Source: Bacteroidales bacterium
Lineage (GTDB): Bacteria; Bacteroidota; Bacteroidia; Bacteroidales; UBA932
Length of the DNA stretch: 64,000 nt
Direction of reading: 5' to 3'
NCBI GenBank assembly: GCA_022647615.1
Contig: JALCKZ010000001.1
Location: 732,178-796,177 of the forward strand
Shown one piece after another: positions 55,002-64,000 of the stretch. How positions within the stretch are numbered: the stretch's first letter is position 1; every line of letters begins with the position of its first letter. The notes beneath the pieces were generated by a model. The model was given only the letters and a program-made list of their open reading frames with translations, was not told the origin of the DNA and did not search any database. Position numbers and translations under genes: made by a program.

Positions 55002-55955
55002 CTAAATTGTTTTAACAATTAAAACAATCGGTAAAATTTCCACGGTGCAAAGATACAAAATGTAAGTAAATACGGAAAATCTGTTCTGGAACATAATTCT
55101 TCTTTCCATGTTTAAATACAGCAATGTCGGTACTGCGCAACTAATTGCAATCCACCATATTATGTAATTTGCTGAAATGTCCTGGAATAATGAAAAAATA
55201 ACTTCTCCCGCCAGCATGAATATGATGGCCATGGCAAAATATGTGCGCCCGAATTTATTTATAAGCCGGAAGGAGGATGATTCATTAACATAATCCAAAA
55301 TAGTAAGTATCCATGATTTAAGAATAACGTATATTCCCGTGGACACTACAATTAGACCAAATGCTTCTGCTACAGGTATTTCTCCCATGAAGCCATAATT
55401 GATATTTTGGTTTGCAAGTATGAACGCAAGCAAGCATGTTCCAAATACTGCCGTAAGATTACGGCTTGTCTGCATTGCGGAGTCGCCCTCCATCTCTCTC
55501 ATTCTCTTTAGGTTAAAGGAGCGTGTCATTATTTTGATGCTCCCTTCTGCTATTCTTTCACATGCCAAAATAAAAAAGACCAGGAGCATTAGGAACAATC
55601 CAAGATTGGTGTATGTATCAATCTTTTTTGGAATGTATGTTTTCTCAAAGCTCTCTACGGATGAGACGGTTTTGACGCTTTCCGGCCATGCGTTTGAGAT
55701 AGGTTCAAGTAAATTTTTATGAGGGTTCGGCTTTACATTTTTAAGCTCGTTGATTAGATCATCCAAACTTTTTCCCGCTATCAGAGCATGCTCTTGGGTC
55801 TCATGGTCAATTGTAAAATGGGGAGGTATATATAAAAAGTTGGCGGCTGCTGCGGAATCTGCTGGTGCCTGCGATGCAACATCTGAGGTTGCCGTATTGG
55901 CAAGCGTATCTACCTGCTGAACAGGGAAATAATATGTAAGACCTGCATGAGCCAT
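55002..55955 (-). CDS. DUF4271 multipass membrane protein
   Basis: 317 residues; about six helices in the second half (LGLFLMLLVFFILA, FGTCLLAFILA, AFGLIVVSTGIYVIL, YFAMAIIFMLAGEV, IIWWIAISCAVP, YILYLCTVEILP). The first 110 residues are polar, without signal peptide. DUF4271 is specific to Bacteroidota and is almost always next to hemD, which is the case here (eight bases apart). Function unknown. Confidence 0.85.
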   Translation of the reverse strand: MAHAGLTYYFPVQQVDTLANTATSDVASQAPADSAAAANFLYIPPHFTIDHETQEHALIAGKSLDDLINELKNVKPNPHKNLLEPISNAWPESVKTVSSVESFEKTYIPKKIDTYTNLGLFLMLLVFFILACERIAEGSIKIMTRSFNLKRMREMEGDSAMQTSRNLTAVFGTCLLAFILANQNINYGFMGEIPVAEAFGLIVVSTGIYVILKSWILTILDYVNESSSFRLINKFGRTYFAMAIIFMLAGEVIFSLFQDISANYIIWWIAISCAVPTLLYLNMERRIMFQNRFSVFTYILYLCTVEILPIVLIVKTI

Positions 55956-56012
55956 TAATGATTATAATCTTTTTAATATCGTCAAATTTAATTTAGCCGG
56001 ATTACCTGCGGG

Positions 56013-56393
56013 CTAGTTTCCTCTTTTAGCTTTGTAACCTTGTGAAAGGAGTATGGTTACAATTTTATCCCGACAGTCTCCCTGTATTAAAATTTCTCCA
56101 TCTTTTATAGAACCGCCTACGCCGCATTTGGTCTTAAGCAGCTTTGCAAGGGTTTCCAAATCTTCCTCAGCTCCTATAAAATTTTTGACCAGGGTAACCT
56201 GCTTCCCTGCTCTTCCCTTGCGGTCTATCATTACCACCAGCTTTTGCTCCGCTGGCTTAAGTGTTCCGGCGGCAGTTCCGTTATCGGCTGAGGATACGTT
56301 GCCGGCGGCGGAATGACTATCGCGATTATAATTAAAATCGGGATTAGTTGAATAAACTACGCCAAGTCTCTTTTTCCAGTCATTATTTGCCAT
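56013..56393 (-). CDS. eIF1/SUI1-like translation factor (YciH family)
   Basis: 126 residues. The C-terminal SUI1 domain is plain: VVMIDRKGRAGKQVTLVKN, LETLAKLLKTKCGVGGSIKD then GEILIQGDCRDKIVTILLSQ. YciH-type proteins resemble eukaryotic initiation factor 1 and affect start-codon selection. The N-terminal 45 residues are low-complexity. It lies upstream of the DUF4271 gene on the same strand and diverges from the DUF2723 gene. Confidence 0.92.
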   Translation of the reverse strand: MANNDWKKRLGVVYSTNPDFNYNRDSHSAAGNVSSADNGTAAGTLKPAEQKLVVMIDRKGRAGKQVTLVKNFIGAEEDLETLAKLLKTKCGVGGSIKDGEILIQGDCRDKIVTILLSQGYKAKRGN

Positions 56394-56454
56394 GGCTAAT
56401 AATTTGCAGGGGTTAAAATTTTCCGCAAAGGTAGTATTAAAAGGAGTAAAAGAG

Positions 56455-56462
56455 TATCTTTG
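56455..56462 (+). promoter_or_regulatory. Candidate -7 box (TATCTTTG) for the DUF2723 gene
   Basis: TAnnTTTG match 30 bases before the ATG at 56492; no clear TTG at -33. Confidence 0.45.
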
Positions 56463-56491
56463 CCAACCACTATCATTTTTATATTTAACTG

Positions 56492-59400
56492 ATGGAAATT
56501 AGAAGATTTAACAGGATTAATAACATTGTGGCGGTTATTGTTTTGGTCGTCGCATCTGTTACGTATCTCTCTACAATTGAACCAAGCGTGAGCTTCTGGG
56601 ATTGCGGAGAATTTATTGCATCATCATACAAGCTGGAGGTGGGACACGCTCCAGGAAACCCTGTATTCCAGGTAATTGCACGCGCATTTACTTTCTTCGG
56701 GGACAAAATGCATGCTGCCAAACTTATAAATTCCATGAGCGCCTTGTGTTCCGGTTTTACGATATTCTTCTTATATCTGACTATCGTTCACCTTGTTAGA
56801 AGAATTACTGAAAAGAAGAGGAAAATGGTTTTTGCAAACGGGAGCAACGCTTCCGGAGCGGCAGAAGGAGAATTTTCTCTTGGAGATGCAATTGCAATGT
56901 ATGCGGCAGGTGTTGTTGGTGCTTTGGCGTATTGCTGGTCTGATACATTTTGGTTCTCTGCGGTTGAGGGTGAGGTTTATGCAATGTCATCTCTGTTTAC
57001 AGCTGTTGTTGTTTGGGCAATGCTTAAATGGGAAGAGGAAGCGGATGAGAAATATGCAAACAGATGGATAGTGCTTATTGCCGTCCTGATGGGACTTTCA
57101 ATAGGAGTGCAACTTCTTAATTTATTGGCAATTCCTGCTCTTGTTTTTGTTTATTATTACAAAAAATATACTGTTACAAAGAAGGGTGCTTTTAAAGTCA
57201 TGCTTCTTTCATTTGTATTGATAGCATTAGTGCTTTGGTTTATAGTTCCTTATACAGCAAAGTTTGCAGCATATACAGATTTGCTGTTTGTAAACGGTTT
57301 AGGGCTTCCTGTAAATAGCGGAGCAGCATTCTTTGTGGCTGCTATTCTTGCGCTTTGCTTCTGGGGCGTTTATAGAACGTACAAGACTAAAAAAGCAATT
57401 TGGAATACGATATGGTTATGTCTTGCTTCTATACTGATAGGGTATTCTGTATTTGCCGTTGTAATAATCAGGTCCAGCGTAAATACCCCTACAAACGAGT
57501 ATCAGCCAGATAATCCTTTTACCCTTGTAAGATATTTGAGCAGAGAGCAATATGGCAGTCAGCCTCTTCTTTACGGTGAGACTTATGCCTCCACTCTTAA
57601 GGAGATAAAGGTTCCTCATTATTATAATATAATGCATGGCAAATATGTGAAGCTGGATGCGCCGGCTGAGCCTGTTTACAATTCAGACACCAAGATGGTG
57701 TTTCCAAGAATGTACAGCTCTGCAGATCCATCTTATGCGGACTTCTACAATATGTACACTAATGGCGGCGGACGTTACATAGAGGGGAGCGATTACAAGA
57801 TGCCTACCATGGGAGCTAATCTTAAGTATTTCTTTGATTATCAGTTGGATTTCATGTACTTCAGATATTTCATGTGGAACTTTGTGGGGAGACAAAATGA
57901 TTTGCAGGCAAGTGTTCCGGGTGATATTTACAAAGGCAACTGGGAGAGCGGAATTAAGTTTTTAGATAAGGCAAGACTGGGAGACCAGAGTGAGGGGCCT
58001 GCTTACATTGTTCACAGCAGGGCAAAGAACCATTTCTATTTTCTGCCTCTAATTCTGGGACTTATAGGTTTGTGGTATCAGTATAAGAAAGACAAGAGAA
58101 ATTTTGTTGTAACGCTTCTTTTGTTCTTCATGACAGGTATTGCAATCATATTATATCTTAACCAAACTCCTTATCAGCCAAGAGAGAGGGACTATGCTTA
58201 TGCAGGTTCATTCTATGCGTTTGCAATTTGGATTGGTATTGCCGCAATGTGGCTGGCGGAAGTTTTGGAAAAGCTTATGAAGAAGCCAGTTGCAGCCTCT
58301 GCGGTTGCAGGTGTTTTGTGCTTGCTTGTGCCAATTCAGATGGTGTCTCAGACGTGGAATGATCACGACAGAAGCGGAAGATATACCTGTCGCGATATGG
58401 CTTATAATTATTTGCAAAACTGTGATAAAGACGCAATTCTGATTACACACGGAGATAATGATACATTCCCTTTGTGGTATATTCAGGAGGTTGAAGGTGT
58501 TAGAACAGATGTGAGAATTGTTAACACTTCATTGCTTGGAACTGATTGGTACATAGACCAGATGCAGCTTCAGCAATATGATTCCAAACCAATAAAATTC
58601 TCTATAAAGAAGGAGCAATATTATTACGGATGCAATGATTATGTGCAGGTTGTGGATAGAATAAAGGGTCCTATCCTGGCATCTGATGCAATGGATATTT
58701 TTGAAGATCCTTCTATTACAATTCCTTTGACAGATGGCAAGGACCACAATTTTATCCCTTGCAAACATTTGTTGATACCTGTAAATAAGGAGAATGTAAA
58801 GAAGTATCATATTGTTGCGGAGAAAGATTATGATAAAATTTTGGATACGGTAGAACTTGTTATTCCAAGCAATGTCTCTTCTATTACTAAAACAGATTTG
58901 ATGTTGCTGGATTATCTGGCTCATTATAAATGGGATAGACCGCTTTATATGCTTAGCAGAGGAGGAGATGTTAATATTGGAGAGAAGGATTATCTGCAAT
59001 ATGATGGCTTTGGATATAAGTTTGTTCCTATAAAGAGCGCAACCGGACAGGCCGCCGGAAATATAGATCAGGTGGATGCTGATGCTTTGTATAATAGAGT
59101 AATGAATGTTTACAGGCTTAATTCTTTGAAAGCTCCAGTTAACATTGATTACCAGAATCTTTTAACATTCAACTCTTTAATTTCCATAAGAGAGATTATG
59201 ACCAATACGGCCAAGGCCTTGTTGCAGGTTGGAGAGAAAGAGAAGGCGGTTAAGGTTTTGGACAGGATGCAGGAAGTTATGCCGGAGAAGAATTTCCCGC
59301 TGAACAATTCTATTATCTCTTCAGTCAATGATGCGGCCGTAATGGATGCAATCATTGTTTACTTAGAGTGCGGACAAAAAGCAAAAGGTGTTGCGCTTGG

Positions 59401-59728
59401 AGAGAAAATGGTAGAGGAGACAGAACAGCATATTCTTCTGTTCTCCAAGCCTTATCACGGCAAGCTGATATCAGAGGATAACCTTAAGAGAAACTTGTAT
59501 TATTTGCTTATGATAGCAGATGCTTACAGGCAAGGCGGTGCAACTGCTGAGGCCAAAGCGTTATCAGATAAGGCAAACAAATACATAAGCTTCTTTAACG
59601 GAGAACCCGTAACCCCTGACAAACCGGTCACTTACGGAGCCCAAGGCCAGCCGGCCGCCAATGCCGGTCAGCCCGCTTCCAACGCTGATCAGCCAGCTTC
59701 CAACGTAACCCCTGATAGCGCCAGTTAG
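56492..59728 (+). CDS. DUF2723 membrane protein (GT-C-like, protein O-glycosylation candidate)
   Basis: 1078 residues with about ten membrane helices in the first 600. The first luminal loop has SFWDCGEFIASSYKLEVGHA then PGNPVF, the acidic GT-C catalytic pattern. RERDYAYAGSFYAFAIW and ITHGDNDTFPLWYIQEVEG are family blocks. The C-terminal part has helical repeats (TPR-like, EKAVKVLDRMQEVMPEKN) and a low-complexity tail of Gln, Pro, Ala and Asn. DUF2723 proteins are thought to be glycosyltransferases that add sugars to exported proteins or lipids; this has not been shown for this one. Confidence 0.85.
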   Translation: MEIRRFNRINNIVAVIVLVVASVTYLSTIEPSVSFWDCGEFIASSYKLEVGHAPGNPVFQVIARAFTFFGDKMHAAKLINSMSALCSGFTIFFLYLTIVHLVRRITEKKRKMVFANGSNASGAAEGEFSLGDAIAMYAAGVVGALAYCWSDTFWFSAVEGEVYAMSSLFTAVVVWAMLKWEEEADEKYANRWIVLIAVLMGLSIGVQLLNLLAIPALVFVYYYKKYTVTKKGAFKVMLLSFVLIALVLWFIVPYTAKFAAYTDLLFVNGLGLPVNSGAAFFVAAILALCFWGVYRTYKTKKAIWNTIWLCLASILIGYSVFAVVIIRSSVNTPTNEYQPDNPFTLVRYLSREQYGSQPLLYGETYASTLKEIKVPHYYNIMHGKYVKLDAPAEPVYNSDTKMVFPRMYSSADPSYADFYNMYTNGGGRYIEGSDYKMPTMGANLKYFFDYQLDFMYFRYFMWNFVGRQNDLQASVPGDIYKGNWESGIKFLDKARLGDQSEGPAYIVHSRAKNHFYFLPLILGLIGLWYQYKKDKRNFVVTLLLFFMTGIAIILYLNQTPYQPRERDYAYAGSFYAFAIWIGIAAMWLAEVLEKLMKKPVAASAVAGVLCLLVPIQMVSQTWNDHDRSGRYTCRDMAYNYLQNCDKDAILITHGDNDTFPLWYIQEVEGVRTDVRIVNTSLLGTDWYIDQMQLQQYDSKPIKFSIKKEQYYYGCNDYVQVVDRIKGPILASDAMDIFEDPSITIPLTDGKDHNFIPCKHLLIPVNKENVKKYHIVAEKDYDKILDTVELVIPSNVSSITKTDLMLLDYLAHYKWDRPLYMLSRGGDVNIGEKDYLQYDGFGYKFVPIKSATGQAAGNIDQVDADALYNRVMNVYRLNSLKAPVNIDYQNLLTFNSLISIREIMTNTAKALLQVGEKEKAVKVLDRMQEVMPEKNFPLNNSIISSVNDAAVMDAIIVYLECGQKAKGVALGEKMVEETEQHILLFSKPYHGKLISEDNLKRNLYYLLMIADAYRQGGATAEAKALSDKANKYISFFNGEPVTPDKPVTYGAQGQPAANAGQPASNADQPASNVTPDSAS

Positions 59729-60288
59729 TGTTACGGTTCTTTTAAGGTGGTCCCTTGCGGCGGTTAGTGCTGCGGTTCTGGTCCACCATCGGAGCATCTG
59801 GAAAGGATCTCCTGCTGAGCGGCAGCGGGCATCATCACCATACGCATATCTCTTATATTCTGCCAGCCAGTTGCCGCGCAGCCGCACCGGAGGTGCGTGC
59901 CTCCTTCACCGCGGTAGCGGTGTAAACCACAGATTGCCAGCATGCTTTGTATGCTGGCAACACGCAGCCTGCGCAGCGGGTTGCGTAAATGAAATTCCTT
60001 TCTGTTGTGCCACAATTTTACAAAACGTGCAGATTTACAATGTGTTGCAAAATGTCGCTAAGAGGTGCCTAAATATATGCTCTCTGTGGCCGCTTTTTTT
60101 GATGCTCTTCCAACCCCAGTCAGTACACACAGAAAGGCAAAAAGTTAATTACTTGACAATCTATGTATTGCGAAGGTGTAAATTTTTGAGAAAAATAAAA
60201 ACGCTGTAACTTATTGATAATCAGATAGGGTAATTTTTGCTTTTTTGGTACAGTACAGTACAGCACAGCACACCATGGGGCAGGTGGC
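59729..60288. other. Non-coding stretch with a structured repeat
   Basis: About 560 bases separate DUF2723 from the end of the broken luxE-like gene. They contain the hairpin element copy C (59864-59990), the 13-mer ACAAAACGTGCAG (60020-60032) and a run of five-base repeats, ACAGT twice then ACAGC twice (60251-60270). No convincing gene is present on either strand. Confidence 0.6.
59864..59990 (+). repeat. Hairpin-rich repeat, copy C (diverged member of the island-flanking family)
   Basis: Hairpins in order: GCACC-GGA-GGTGC (59884-59896), CACCGC-GGTA-GCGGTG (59907-59922), TTGCCAGCAT-GCTTTGT-ATGCTGGCAA (59934-59960), and a fourth with ACGCA/TGCGT ends (59962-59986). The GGTA and GCTTTGT loops and the joining words GCGTGC, YTCC and ACACA/CCACA agree with copies A and B, while most stem pairs differ by matching changes on both sides. 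Confidence 0.75.
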
Positions 60289-61626
60289 TTATTCCTCTAT
60301 TAGCATGTTGCAGCCGCGGAGCTCTGAATTTTTGATGCGGCCGTCAATTGTGAATGTGCAGTTGGTCTTTGTGCACCGTGTGAGTGTTACGTGTGGTTAC
60401 TGTACCGCGGTCCTCTGTCTCAATGAAACAGCATGAATTTATGTTTGCCAAATCAATGATGTTTATGCCGCCGGTTTTCTCAGTAATCTTAAACGGATCC
60501 ATCAAATCTCTGGTATAAATTTTCATCCAAGGAGGTGTTTGAAATATGCCGTCACCAGTAGAGTATGCTTGTGATAAAAGTTCCGCCATTCCATATTCTG
60601 AATGGATGTGGTTTGCTGAATGTATGTGGCTTGCTGAATGGATGGGATTTGCTCCGCAAGTATTTTGGGAAAAAACCAAAACCTTTTGAAAGTGCCGTAT
60701 GCAATTCATTGCGGCTCAGCTCTTTGCCTCTGCCCTTCATTCCGCCCGTCTCCATGACGATAAGATTTTCAAACGGAAATATATTATGATTTTTGGAGAT
60801 GTTGCCTTTTGGAAGACTTTGCAAGTCAACACCTGAATCTGAGCTTTTTGCTTTGAGAAATTTTACAAAATCCAGCAGCGCAAAACTTACCCCCAGTAAA
60901 ATTGTCTTACGTTCTTTATTGTTTTTGCCAGTTTGAGCACTTTTTGATTTTAGATGAATTGATTTTAGATAATTTGATTTTGGGTAGTCAGATTTTTGGC
61001 TGCATGAAGTGGTACCGCCACAAAGCCGCGTTAAGTCTTTCAACAATTTTTCATAATTGTAAAGGTAAAAATCTCCCTTACCGCCAGATTCCCTAACTTT
61101 TTTTATGAGCCTGTCCGCCATGTAAACAAGTGATGAGCCTTTGCGTTCCAGATATGATGGCAGCAGTGCTAAAATGTTGTAATTCTTAATGTTGCCGTAA
61201 AAATATTCAAAGCCCTTCAGAAAATCTTTCTCATAAAGTTTAATGTTCGTGACATAATGTTTGGACGGAATCATTCCAGTGGTGGCGCTGCTTGTAAAAA
61301 TAACAGTCTTGCAAGCTGTATCGTAAACTGCTGTCTGCGTTGTTTTTTGCCGATGAGGCAGCAGATGAAGGCGCTTTGGAAATAATCTGTCGGGACTTAA
61401 AAAGTTTTATTGGAAGAAAAGGAATTTCAGAGGCATGCTGAGGTTGAAAGCTCTCTTTTCCAATTAGTTGCAGGTACTCACGATAGACTTTGCAATTTTC
61501 TTTTTGATGGGAAAATGCCTGCAGCGCAAGGCGGTTAAATTCTTCTTCCGTCTTGATTTTGAAAATTTCTGCAGAGTATTTTTTTATGTCCATCACTTTT
61601 CCTGTGAAACTTGTTATGCCGTACAT
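60289..61626 (-). pseudogene. LuxE-like acyl-protein synthetase gene with three frameshifts
   Basis: The frame changes three times. Part 1 (61626 to about 61330) has KKYSAEIFKI and FLPIKLFKSRQIIS. Part 2 (to about 60680) has TSSATTGMIPSKH, the adenylate-binding motif, then LLPSYLERKGSSLVYM and ENLIVMETGGMKGRGKE. Part 3 (to about 60385) has IHSEYGMAELLSQAYSTGDG. The true C-terminus, TIDGRIKNSELRGCNMLIEE, is in a further frame and stops at 60289. The first shift is at an A run (AAAAAAC near 61350); the second is near an 18-base tandem duplication (CATCCATTCAGCAAGCCA type, about 60600-60645). The start overlaps the GH3 stop by one base, so the two were one operon. Acyl activation was the likely role. 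Confidence 0.85.
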
Positions 61627-63158
61627 TATTGCAGCTCTTTAAGCTGGCTGATAAATGTTTGGTCTTTCCATAGAGCGGGTACTTTATTTTGTCCTCCAAG
61701 TTTGCCTCTGCTCTCCATCCACCTTACAAAAGTGTTGTCTTTAAGTTGCAGTATTTTAAGGCATTGCATTGTTGCATCTCCGGCTCTTTTTGCCTCATAA
61801 TCTGAATTAACTTTTGTAAGCTCCGTATCCAAAGTCCTTTCAAATTCAGTAATGCTTTCCGGAGCTTTTGCAAATTCAATTGCCCAAAGGTGATACCCTT
61901 TTTTGTGAAGATCCATAAATACCGGAGCAACCGTAAATGCCCGGGTTGTGCAATTGCATTTTTTGCAGGCGGCGGAGAGAGCTTTTTCCGCATTATCTAT
62001 CATCATCTCCTCACCGAATGCATTGATATACATTTTTGTACGTCCCGTGACTTTTATTCTGTGCGGGAACAAAGAGATGAATTTTACACAATCTTCCGGA
62101 AGGTATCTCCATAGTCCGCCGTTGGTTGTAATGATAATTGCATAGTCAATTCCCGTTTTTACTCCTTCCAGTGTAACTACGTGAGAATTATCCCCTTGCA
62201 TGGCTTCATGCAAAAATTCCATTGGAACAAATTCATAAAATACGCCGTTGTTCACTGTCAGCAGCATTGCATCTACTGCGGGGTCATCCTGGAAAGCAAA
62301 GTAACCTTCTGACGCATTGTAATTTTCCAGGTAATGCATATCGTCGCGCGGAATAATTTTATTATAAAGCTCCCGATAGGGTTCAAATCCAATTCCGCCG
62401 TGCATGAATAATTCCAGGTTTGGCCATATATCCAGAAGGCTCTCTTTTTTGTTGTATTCCAGCACTTTATTTAGCAGGATAAGATTCCAGCTTGGCACTC
62501 CGGAAAAACTTGTGATATTTTTTTTGCTGCACTCTTTGCAGATTCTCTCTACTTTTTCATTAAAGTTTGCAATAAGCGCAGTGCTTCTTTTTGGTGCGCG
62601 GGCAAACTCAACAATAGCGGGCGTGTTCTTAAGCATGACTGCGGAGAGGTCTCCGTATTGTGATGAGCCATTGCCCATTTCATCCGGTTTTACGCTGCCG
62701 CCAAGGGTAAGTGCGCGCCCTGCAAATAGCTTGCTGTCGGGATAAGTATTAATATAATTAGCAAGCATAGAAGTCATCCCCTTAAAGTGCATAAACTTAA
62801 GCGAATCTTCCGTAACGGGAATGAACTTGCTCTTGTCAGAACTTGTGCCGCTGGATTTTGCAAACCATCTAACTTTCTGATTCCAAAGTATATAGTCCTC
62901 TCCGCTGCGGGCGCGGTTTACATAACTTGCAAGACCGTTGTAGTCAGAAACGGGAACATTCTTTTGAAAATCGTTGACAGATTTAATGCTGCCAAATCTA
63001 TGCTCTATTCCAAACAAAGTCTCTTTTCCGCTATGTATCAGGGAATTAAAAGTACTATGCTGATATTCAAACGGCTCTTGTTTGCTCTTCTCTATCTCCA
63101 GCAGCAATTTCTTTTCCGCCCTAAGGAAGAATTTATTTATTATCTCATTAACCTTCAT
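61626..63158 (-). CDS. GH3-family acyl-adenylate/amide synthetase
   Basis: 510 residues. GH3 proteins activate carboxylic acids with ATP and join them to amino acids in plants; the bacterial members have unknown substrates. ATP motifs are WFAKSSGTSSDKSKFIPVT, the block YNASEGYFAFQDDP, and YRLGDCV-like WRYLPEDCVKFI followed by KVTGRTKMYINAFGEEM. The start was moved to ATG 63158. It is followed without gap by the luxE-like pseudogene, another acyl-activating enzyme, so the two probably worked on the same compound. Confidence 0.9.
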   Translation of the reverse strand: MKVNEIINKFFLRAEKKLLLEIEKSKQEPFEYQHSTFNSLIHSGKETLFGIEHRFGSIKSVNDFQKNVPVSDYNGLASYVNRARSGEDYILWNQKVRWFAKSSGTSSDKSKFIPVTEDSLKFMHFKGMTSMLANYINTYPDSKLFAGRALTLGGSVKPDEMGNGSSQYGDLSAVMLKNTPAIVEFARAPKRSTALIANFNEKVERICKECSKKNITSFSGVPSWNLILLNKVLEYNKKESLLDIWPNLELFMHGGIGFEPYRELYNKIIPRDDMHYLENYNASEGYFAFQDDPAVDAMLLTVNNGVFYEFVPMEFLHEAMQGDNSHVVTLEGVKTGIDYAIIITTNGGLWRYLPEDCVKFISLFPHRIKVTGRTKMYINAFGEEMMIDNAEKALSAACKKCNCTTRAFTVAPVFMDLHKKGYHLWAIEFAKAPESITEFERTLDTELTKVNSDYEAKRAGDATMQCLKILQLKDNTFVRWMESRGKLGGQNKVPALWKDQTFISQLKELQ

Positions 63159-63188
63159 TGCTGCTGCAAAATTAACCAACAGAACGCA

Positions 63189-63905
63189 TCAAGCAAATAT
63201 TTCATGTAATACGGGAAGGGATTTTATCTCCATTTTTCCGCCCAAATGGTATGAAAGATAGTCCAAAAGGCTCTTTAAAAATTCCGCGCGCTCTTGTCCG
63301 GTGCATTGAATTTTATCAATGTCAGTAACAGGCGTGGTGAGAATATTATGCAACAGAGAAGACTGTTGCTCTGTGAAACAACATCCTTTATCAAAAAATT
63401 CTGAAAAGTGAGCTTGGGTAAAATCAAAGAATTTGCGCGATTGGCTGTAGTCATCTAATGGCATGTAACCCAGAATTTTACAGTAATGTGCAAGGAAGTG
63501 CAGATGAAAATTTTCAATGCCTTGCTGCAAACTTTCAAGGACTAAAATTGAGGATGAAAGAAAAGTATATAAGCTTGGATTTGGTTCAATTTCTCTAATG
63601 CTTTTTGTAAGCAGCTCGCTGATGAAAATTGCAATTGCATTCTTGCGGACATCTGTAACAATAGAGCGCATATTTTCAACAGGGGTCATCTCTTTTATGC
63701 TTGGCATGGCAGGACCTGTTCCGCTGTAAGATACTATATCCAAGATATTTAAAGGGTGAAGCTCTGCAATGTTTTTGTTTTTGTTTCCACCTGCCCTGAA
63801 GTAAAAAGCGCACCTTCCCGCGCAATTTGAATAGGCCTGCACAACAATCCCAGTATCGGAATGTTTAATGGTGTGCAAAATTATTATCTGGCTCTTTGAA
63901 ATCAT
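63189..63905 (-). CDS. recO: DNA repair protein RecO
   Basis: RecO acts with RecR and RecF to load RecA on single-stranded gaps. The N-terminal OB-fold begins ILHTIKHSDTGIVVQAYS, the helical middle has LTKSIREIEPNPSLYTFL then LESL, and the C-terminal domain ends with LLDYLSYHLGGKMEIKSLPVL. The zinc cysteines of some RecO proteins are absent, as is usual in Bacteroidota. ATG 63905 was preferred to the TTG one codon earlier. rdgB lies 15 bases upstream on the same strand. Confidence 0.9.
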   Translation of the reverse strand: MISKSQIIILHTIKHSDTGIVVQAYSNCAGRCAFYFRAGGNKNKNIAELHPLNILDIVSYSGTGPAMPSIKEMTPVENMRSIVTDVRKNAIAIFISELLTKSIREIEPNPSLYTFLSSSILVLESLQQGIENFHLHFLAHYCKILGYMPLDDYSQSRKFFDFTQAHFSEFFDKGCCFTEQQSSLLHNILTTPVTDIDKIQCTGQERAEFLKSLLDYLSYHLGGKMEIKSLPVLHEIFA

Positions 63906-63920
63906 CAATTTTCCGCAAGA

Positions 63921-64000
63921 TTATTCTTGCAGCAGACTCCCTGCAAAATTGGCAAGCTTGCGCATTGCAATGCCTCTATGTGAGATGTTATTCTTGTGTT
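63921..64000 (-). CDS. rdgB: XTP/dITP diphosphatase RdgB, C-terminal end (partial)
   Basis: The last 25 codons of a gene that continues past the window. The frame reads KNNISHRGIAMRKLANF, the family's C-terminal ISHRG motif, which contacts the nucleotide. The enzyme removes non-canonical purine nucleotides such as ITP and XTP. The stop is at 63921-63923. Confidence 0.8.
   Translation of the reverse strand, partial: HKNNISHRGIAMRKLANFAGSLLQE

Noticed and set aside
59564..60015. Two overlapping open frames on the minus strand
   Set aside because: They run through the DUF2723 tail and the hairpin repeat, show no family features and have skewed composition.

Overview
The window is a chromosomal stretch of a Bacteroidota bacterium, most likely order Bacteroidales. 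The evidence is a Bacteroidota-specific gene set (UpxY antiterminator, GldE, DUF4271-hemD-rnpA-yidD, peptidase S37, DUF2723, DUF5106/thioredoxin lipoprotein) and promoters of the Bacteroidota type (TAnnTTTG at -7) in front of several genes. I cannot fix the family or genus. Base composition is moderately A+T-rich, and the Rhs island is visibly richer in A+T. The only RNA gene I can support is a tRNA-Gln; no CRISPR array or intact insertion sequence was seen.

Layout: (1) 1-322, a folded non-coding element; 323-5303, a suf Fe-S operon (sufB, sufC, sufD) with a PnuC-type transporter between sufB and sufC and a glutathione peroxidase at the end. (2) 5288-8737, ispE and a B12-dependent ribonucleotide reductase. 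(3) 8944-18424, the regulatory/export and sugar-modification part of a surface polysaccharide locus: PHP phosphatase, Wzc kinase, Wza, a WlbA/WbpB-like dehydrogenase, a WbpE/PorR-like aminotransferase, a WbpM/PglF-like dehydratase and UpxY. No glycosyltransferase, flippase or polymerase is present. (4) 18660-28016, housekeeping genes (LolC/E, rbfA, tyrS, tRNA-Gln, YqaA, tadA), two tandem S37 peptidases and a DUF2156 protein. (5) 28175-30148, groES-groEL with a clear terminator.

(6) 30223-38108 is the most unusual part: a cassette island of orphan Rhs C-terminal toxins, each followed by a gene for a small exported protein (probable immunity), enclosed by a long inverted repeat made of folded hairpins. 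Two of the three toxin tips carry HEXXH zinc-protease motifs and the third looks like an L,D-transpeptidase. Inside the island two 502-bp Rhs core segments lie in opposite orientation. Both pairs of inverted repeats could allow homologous inversion or cassette exchange. A third, diverged copy of the hairpin element lies at 59864-59990 and shows compensatory stem changes.

(7) 38217-45872: a DUF4143 ATPase behind two palindromes, a MarR repressor with a large inverted-repeat operator controlling a four-domain CoA-disulfide reductase/rhodanese/TusA/DsrE protein, gldE, a phosphopantetheinyl transferase and a frameshifted Na/Pi cotransporter. (8) 45981-64000: a secreted HEXXH-plus-barrel protein paired with a second PnuC, uvrC, a fused ornithine/glycine-lipid acyltransferase, the yidD-rnpA-hemD-DUF4271 operon (HemD with a lysine-rich tail), an eIF1-like protein, a DUF2723 protein, a broken luxE-like gene after a GH3 gene, recO and the end of rdgB.

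A nine-base word, CTGTCGSGA (S = C or G), occurs at least 27 times across the window in many reading frames and between genes, when about one copy is expected by chance.
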